From the NCBI GenBank assembly GCA_022059125.1, contig JAEUWY010000005.1:4340001-4404000 (forward strand): DNA of 64,000 bases, written 5' to 3'. Source of the stretch: Corynespora cassiicola. Its lineage: Eukaryota > Ascomycota > Dothideomycetes > Pleosporales > Corynesporascaceae. The notes below the pieces were generated by a model. It was not told the origin of the DNA. It searched no databases and worked only from the letters and a program-made list of their open reading frames with translations. Positions within the stretch are counted from its first letter, which is position 1. Every line of letters begins with the position of its first letter. The translations under genes were made by a program, and so were the position numbers. Positions 57,884 through 64,000 of the stretch are shown here, piece after piece.

Positions 57884-59033
57884 GCAGGAATGGGCGCCTT
57901 TTCTAAATTGAAACTTTTTTCAATCATTTTCTTCCATAATGTACATACTACTAGTCGATAGGACTTCATTCTATTTCGATTGAACGGGTTACTAGCGGGC
58001 TTGGCAATAATTAAAGATATCACTGAAAACATCACAGCCCAAATACGGTTTATGTATATCTAGCAAAGATTAATTAACCATGTACGAATTATCGTGCTGC
58101 CACCGTTCTTCAATGACTGCGAGCGATGTCGAACTCATCGCTAAAAATCCTGCTCCAGCTATAGCTCCCCTAATCTAAAACCGCCCAAACCCACCAACCA
58201 TCTAAACGCAAAGAAACCCACCAAGACCTACAACGCTTTGTAGCACCAGAAAGCAACGTAGAAACCATACCTCACCTCTTAACCCCCCCAGAAAACCTAA
58301 ACAAAACACCACTACCCCACCCCCACTCACCCCCCGACCCCCAAACCCACCACCCCGCCCAGCCCCACGGCCCCGGGCCCTTCGGCGCCGCCCCAAGCCC
58401 GCACTCGGAAACACACCCAGCAGCTCCTTCCCCCAAAGACCGTTGCACACTGGCCATTGGCCGGCATGCCACGTTCCGGCCACGTGGTGGGCGATCACAC
58501 AAACGAAACGTGATGCCACCCACCGCGTGGGAAAGGATCCACATGTCTGCACATGGAGCTATGCATAGCGCCATCGGTTTGTTTCCTTGCACCGGGGTGG
58601 TACTGGGTGGAAGGGGTGTGATTGGCGGTGGTTTTGGGATTGTACATACGGTAGAGGGGTCGGTCAGCTTAGGGGACTGGGGTTTAGGTGGTGAGGTGTA
58701 GCAAGTTCAAAAAATCATTTGGTGGTGTGGCATGGTTGTTTGCATAGGGTTGCTCGTTATTCCCAAGGCTGTGGATTAACTGGTTCGTACTTTTTGTCAA
58801 CGAGGACTCGTTCTCGTGTCACTGCAAATTCATCACATGAACACTGGAGATGATTGGGTTTGGAGCAAGCTCGCAACACGCGTTTTAATTACTAAGTGAG
58901 GGAGTAAAGGTGCGGCAATGGCCTATAAAGCTGCGCGAATTAATGGCTCGTTCCGGACGATTCCAGTCCCAGTTCATTTATTACTGGTGCTCCCACTTGT
59001 CGATCATCCGCTCTATGATTCTAGTTTAGAAAT
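57884..59033. other. Intergenic with strand-skewed low-complexity DNA
   Basis: From 58160 to 58330 the plus strand is nearly free of G (A/C-rich, with C runs at 58283-58390), and from 58590 to 58695 it is G/T-rich. Between them is GC-rich sequence with a CCACGTGG palindrome near 58479-58486. No gene is supported. Confidence 0.5.
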
Positions 59034-61178
59034 CTAAGCACCCTGGATGGCATCGACAGTATCTGCCTTCTCGATGATCGGAGGAGGCTTCGCAACATCC
59101 TTGCGGAAAATGTGGCGCTTGATGAAGTAAGGGAGCCAGACCTTCAGCTCGTATCCAATGAAGTTCTTGGTTGGAACTGAGAAAACTTGGTCCAGTTCTT
59201 CCAGTGTGAGCTGCTTAGTCTCCCGGACGAAACAGAATATCATGAACCACGCAATGAGGTTCAATCCTGCGTAAAAGCCGAAAGCACCAGTTGGGGTCAT
59301 CACGGTACGCATACGAGGGAAGGTCAAGCTGAGAATACCAGCTGAAAATGGTTAGCCAAGACTCAGTAGGTCTAGGACCAGGGAAAACGTACCAAAGGTG
59401 TTGTTGATGCACACGGCCCAGGCCATTCCTTGCTCACGCTGGATAGTTGGGAATACCTCAGCAGAGTACTGGAAAGCGACTGGTCCTTCTCCCAAGGAAT
59501 AGCAAATGGTGAAGAGATACACAAAGCTGTTTTCAGGATTAGTGAAGTCTTCAGAATAGGCATCAAACAAAACTTACAGGACAACTGGCCCAATCTGTGC
59601 ACCACGACTACCAGTGTCATTTAATAGAGAAAGACCTGCAGCCAAAAGGAAAATACACATGAGAGGGAATGTGATCAAGCACAGCGTTCGCCTCCCCTTG
59701 GTGTCGATGAGGAACAGAGTCGGAATGGTGAACACGACCTGGACAGCACCGTAGCCCAGGGATGCATATAGAGCTTCAGTTGCAGAGTACCCGACCTCCT
59801 CGAAGATGGTGGAGCTGTAAAAGGATATGACTATAAAGGTTAATGTGTACCCTGTTATGAGATGACATGCGACTTACTGTTGATTCCGCACATTTGCTGG
59901 GCAATCATGACGGTCGATGCACCATAGTTGGCGCGTCTGATCCTAGGCACGGCAAAGCAGTCCCATAGGCGGGCAAAGTAGCCGGCTCCACGAGCTTCCT
60001 TCAACTCAACCTGGTAGATGACGTACGAGTAGTAGTAGTCCCTAGCAGCGATGATGGGATTGGCGCGCAGAGCATTCATCGACTTGAATCCTTGGGCAAT
60101 TTTGCCATGCTTCATGAGCCAACGAGGAGACTCGGGGCAGAAATAGATGCCAGCACCGAGAATAAGAGATGGGATGAATGCCGAGCCCAACTGAAGACGC
60201 CAAGCGATTCTACCCGTGTCCTTGACGATGACGTTGGCCGTGAAGCCTAGGAAGATACCTGCGAAAGATGTTAGTCCAAGGCCAAGTCACACAGTAAAGG
60301 GCTCTTACCAATGACGACCCAAAGCTGCCAGAACATGACAAGCGCACCGCGGACCCTGGCCGGGGCCATCTCGGCTGAGTAAATGGGAACGGTGGCGTTC
60401 TTCGCGCCGATGCCAATACCCATGATGAAGCGAGCGGCAAATAAGCCCTCCCATGATTTTGCGAATGCGGAGCCGATGGGCGTGGCCGTGAGACAAAGAG
60501 CAGTAACGAAGATCTCGCCTCGTCGGCCAAGGTAATGGTTCAGAGGATCAACGATGAATGCACCACTGTTGGGAAACTAGTTAGCAAGCGCCAGACTGAT
60601 CAGGCAGTAGGTATGCGTACATGAGACCAGCAGTCAAAAAGATGATGGCATTGATGACACCAACAATCCACTCATCGCGTCCTGTGCCAGCGATGCCAAA
60701 CTCCTCAGGGAAAGACAGGTTGGCACCGTTGGATCCAGTCTGGTCCCACCCTTGAGTGGCAGCTCCAACAGCACACAAAGCGATAGAGTACCAGAGCATA
60801 AAGGGACCGTGCCACTTGTGCTCGCGTTCGTATATAAGCGCGGTTCGTTCAGCATCCTCTAGCTCAGTGAGCATCTCAAAGCGCTCAGGGTCTCGGGCGA
60901 CGAGTGCAGCGCGACCGAATAGCGACGCATGCTCGGGCATGCCATTCGCCTCAGCAAAAGCTTGGCCATCAGCATAGGCCTGCTCTTTGGAGACACCCTA
61001 CAGTAATCAGCATTCGTGCAAGAGGGTACATTGAAGAGGAGCTTACCTTGAGAGGATTCTGGACGATGTTTAGGGCAACAGAGCCGCGGCGAGCACCGTC
61101 AGCGAGATCTGGCTCATGGGTCTGCGGAGCCTTCTCATTGTGAGAATAGGCGACCTCTGGGGAATCCTTCTCGGCCAT
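59034..61178 (-). CDS. MFS sugar/polyol transporter (SP family)
   Basis: Twelve-helix proton symporter of the sugar porter family at the plasma membrane. Seven exons (61047-61178, 60621-60997, 60309-60565, 59878-60258, 59578-59830, 59393-59526, 59034-59341) encode 613 residues. Motifs are [17 protein letters not shown] after helix 2, [22 protein letters not shown] (helix 4), [14 protein letters not shown] (PESPR before the central loop), AQQMCGIN in helix 7, and LIDTKGRRT with [17 protein letters not shown] (PETKG-like, here RETKQ). The N-terminus of about 130 residues is long for the family. The start at 61178 is the first ATG. The fungal clade with long N-terminus includes inositol- and polyol-like carriers; the substrate cannot be fixed. 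Confidence 0.93.
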
Positions 61179-63414
61179 TGTGGTTGTATTGTCGCGACAG
61201 CTCGAGAGACTGCAGACGCGGTGGGTTTTCTGCGGCGAGAAAAAGCAATGGGGTAAAGCCAGTCCCGCAACCCGGGGGAGAGGCTGGCCTTATGTAAAGA
61301 CAGGCTCCTTCAAGGACGAACGGTCAGCATGCTGGAGTGAAAGGTGGGTCCCGACCAACAAGGCCTTCTTTTGTGTGAGGGAGGGATGATTCGCGCTACC
61401 ACCGGAGGTAGCAATCCGTTTGTGAGGACCCACTGTACTCCGTATGGAGTACTCCACGCGGAGATAGCGGTAGGTGCTCAGCATGGGTTGCGACGCACCA
61501 TCCTGGCTACGTCCCACTGGCCTTGGATTGGCTCTTGATGTCCAGGGCCCCAACCGCCGCCAAAACCACAGGAATGTCGTGACTTGGCCCGCAGCCGTCG
61601 CAGTCGCGCTAAATCGGCTGTACCGGTCATCTCACGGCAAAAAAGAAGAGTTACTCAGCATCCAATGGTGGCTCGTCTGACATGAATGCTGCACACGGGC
61701 CATGAGAGGAGTGCATTCTTGACCCGCTATTTGCGCTCTCCGCCGAGCAAGTCGGGCGCTTCTTAGACAGCTCGGCCCATTCTTCTCCAGTTCTGGGGCA
61801 ACTCTTGGTGGGCTCGGCTTTTCTTCTTCCAACATCGACTCCTTCGCAAGCAGCCAAGAGTGGGCCCCCGCACTCATCACATGATGCTTGCTGATGCTTC
61901 GCCACTAGCTTGCTGAATGGCTGTAACATGGCGGGTTGTTGGCAAGGCATCCAGCGCGCCTGCTTGCTTGGCTACAGAATTGAGGACCGATCTGCGAGGC
62001 TGTTTGTTGTGAAGGCCAGTCACGAGCCTGGCCGTGCCGCTCCATGGGTATGACCACAAGGGTAGATCTGCAGAACGTTGTCGCAGCCATCAGAGAGCCA
62101 TGAACGCCATGAAGCCATCAAAAGCCACCCACGGCGTGCTGTCGAACTGACTTCGGGCCCTGGGGGCCAGCCCGATCACTGAATGGGCAGCCCGCGCGCA
62201 TGGACAAGGGATATTGCGATGTGCGACACACCGCGGAGGTTCACCCTGGTACAAGAGGCGGCCGGCCTACCGAGCATGGCACAGCCGAACATGTCCAAGT
62301 GCTGTGGAGCCGCGCGCCGCGTCGTCATCCATCGCAGGTCGAACAAAATTAAGGCCGCAACCCAAGAGCTGCGAAGCCTGAAGTTCGTTGCTTGCGTTCT
62401 CCGGCGCGCCGAAACATGATACGATATTCCAGGGTCTTCTGCAACGGCGTTGCCTGCTACAGGAGAATTTCTCTTCTTCACACGGTACCCTGGCCCTGCG
62501 CGAACGCCGTCTGAACCGGTATTATCCGATGGCTCTGCCGTTTTCCAGGCAGCGAACTTTTCACTCGATTTGGGATGAACCCGCGGCCAGGTCCAGCAGG
62601 GATTGCGAGCACTGTACATGCAACGGCTGAGCGCTTGCATTCGTTCCGGGCATTTGCCATGGCGTTAACTCGCAGCCTCCGATCTTGACGGGTGGTGTTG
62701 AGGCCTCGCCCCGCCCCTCTTTCGAGAATATGCTCCAAAGGACCGATGCAGCTTCCGAGAGCCATGGTCAGACTTTTATCATCGGCTGACCGTGCACTGA
62801 CCTTTGTGGTGACATCTTGTTGTTATTCCCCAGGGTTCTCCATTCTCGCGGGGTATTGCAGAAGCTGGCGCGTGCGGATGTTGTGGGACGACAGTCTGAT
62901 CACGTGATGCAGCCCAAACCGAGGATTATGCCGTCGTATCACGATCAAGTCTTGACAGGTGTCGGACTTGGAGATATCGAGATGTTCAGCCTAAGACTGC
63001 CTCATCAAGACGCGCAATAGACGGTAGACGCTATGGATTTGATATTCTCGACGAAGCTTCTGCCAATGCTAGGCAAGAAAGTTCCGACTGTGCGGATCAA
63101 TCCTGGAGATACCCACTGATATCCGCCCCACAATTATCGTGTGAACTCTGGGTAAGACATTGGATGATCTCGAACTTTGTATTTTCTCGGATTTGACTGA
63201 GACGTGTATTCGTCCCAATTCAAAAAGCCATATTGGTCGGGGTATTGTGCTTTCAAAAATTGCGCCGGGTGATTGGCCGAGCATGTCCAACCATACAAAA
63301 TTGTGCAATATCTCCATAATACAGCCTTGACGCAGTGAAATTTATAGTTAATTCTTCACGTCAGTCAAGATAATGAACTTTGGCTATAATTATATTCTCG
63401 CGGAACAGACCCCT
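61179..63414. other. Intergenic, 2.2 kb, no supported gene
   Basis: GC-rich promoter side of the sugar transporter. A short inverted repeat lies at 61436-61451. Open frames up to 155 codons on both strands have no domain. Confidence 0.45.
61436..61451. repeat. Short inverted repeat
   Basis: TACTCC, the spacer GTAT and GGAGTA form perfect 6-bp arms, followed by a further CTCC. It lies about 260 bp before the transporter start and could be either a binding site or a repeat fragment. Confidence 0.55.
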
Positions 63415-64000
63415 CTATACTCTCGCACGTTTGTTCTGCCGCTGGCTCCTGCGACGAATCTTGATGTCAAACTTGTCCCTTTGTTCTGCGTCCGCCAAAC
63501 CAATGGTCCGCAAACCCGATAGGGCATTTGGCCAGTAGTTGAGCGAGAAAATGTGTTCTTCCTCCCAGCCTTGTGGCAATCTCGGATCGATTCCGATCTT
63601 GATCGATACGTTCCAAAAGATTACCTCTACCATCGATATCCTCTCAGCTTCGTTGGACGAAAGGAATCCCAGAAAGGTAGCCTCTCCTCGCCTGAGGAGT
63701 TTATTGAGTGAATGAATACGGTTTTTGTGCTCAAAGTAATGCGCTACAAAGCTGCAGTTCAAATTTGGGCAATGAGAGAGTAGCTGGAGAAGAGGGAGTA
63801 GATCTACACGGTCTTCCCAATAAACATACCCATGGACACAATCGATGCAAACTTGGAGGTTACCTTCCATGTCCTCGTACGGATGAGGGAAGAAGTCCTG
63901 CAGAAACGTGTTCAGATCTTTGAACCCAACCTCGAACGTAGTTTTCGTAAGGTAGATGGCGAGGTATTCCGAGCGTATTTGCTTGCATGTGAGAGACAAA
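63415..64000 (-). CDS. 2EXR / F-box-like domain protein C, 5' end outside window
   Basis: C-terminal part of a third member of the family; the open frame of 195 codons continues past the right edge. The segment SLTCKQIRSEYLAIY equals TCQLLRREFRPIYQ of protein A and QVSRQTRKEYWPLY of protein B, so the missing part should hold the LPxELRNxIYxYC motif. Then FEVGFKDLNTFLQDFFPHPYED and a helical region follow. The tail ends in a basic stretch (KIRRRSQRQNKRARV), a possible nuclear signal. The function is unknown. Confidence 0.75.
   Translation of the reverse strand, partial: LSLTCKQIRSEYLAIYLTKTTFEVGFKDLNTFLQDFFPHPYEDMEGNLQVCIDCVHGYVYWEDRVDLLPLLQLLSHCPNLNCSFVAHYFEHKNRIHSLNKLLRRGEATFLGFLSSNEAERISMVEVIFWNVSIKIGIDPRLPQGWEEEHIFSLNYWPNALSGLRTIGLADAEQRDKFDIKIRRRSQRQNKRARV

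Noticed and set aside
62176..62640. Open frame of 154 codons on the minus strand
   Set aside because: GC-rich intergenic DNA; no domain, and equally long frames exist on the other strand.

Overview
This is nuclear DNA of a filamentous ascomycete (Pezizomycotina; gene content suggests a Dothideomycete such as a Pleosporalean, but that placement is inference). The evidence is: short introns, mostly 48-60 bp, with GTAAGT/GTATGT-like donors; single genes on both strands with no operons; and fungus-specific families (Zn2Cys6 regulator, HET-domain protein, rhodopsin-like membrane protein, 2EXR/F-box-like proteins, short secreted tyrosinase). No rRNA, tRNA, CRISPR array or intact transposon was recognised.

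Left part, 1-32.7 kb. This part holds most of the conserved housekeeping genes: a Pfa5-type palmitoyltransferase cut by the left edge, the mitochondrial assembly factor Coa5/Pet191 (three exons) diverging from a steryl-ester-hydrolase-type lipase, a Zn2Cys6 regulator, the vacuolar subtilisin Prb1, and a 2,639-residue BEACH/WD40 protein (Bph1/LYST type) diverging from Prb1. Among them lie accessory genes. Two small cysteine-rich proteins share a RanBP2-like zinc-ribbon tail. A HET gene is interrupted by one in-frame stop. A decayed BTB paralogue sits beside an intact BTB gene.

Middle part, 32.7-45 kb. It carries a headless hypothetical ORF, a small hydrophilic protein, a GNAT-like protein, a DHA1-type MFS exporter with a long polar N-terminus, a LovD/class-C beta-lactamase-fold esterase and a rhodopsin-like seven-helix membrane protein.

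Right part, 45-64 kb. This is sparse and accessory: three 2EXR/F-box-like proteins (one cut by the right edge), a secreted tyrosinase, a cytochrome P450, a large secreted subtilase with a PA insert, and an MFS sugar transporter. Between 53.9 and 55.0 kb is an AT-rich stretch with short direct and inverted repeats, probably a decayed mobile element.

The genes do not form one pathway. P450, tyrosinase, esterase, exporter and regulator are present, but no secondary-metabolite backbone enzyme is in the window. The items most worth a second look are the paired zinc-ribbon mini-proteins, the BTB gene pair with a shared cysteine insert, the HET gene broken at one codon, and the G-tract cluster near 7.0-7.3 kb.
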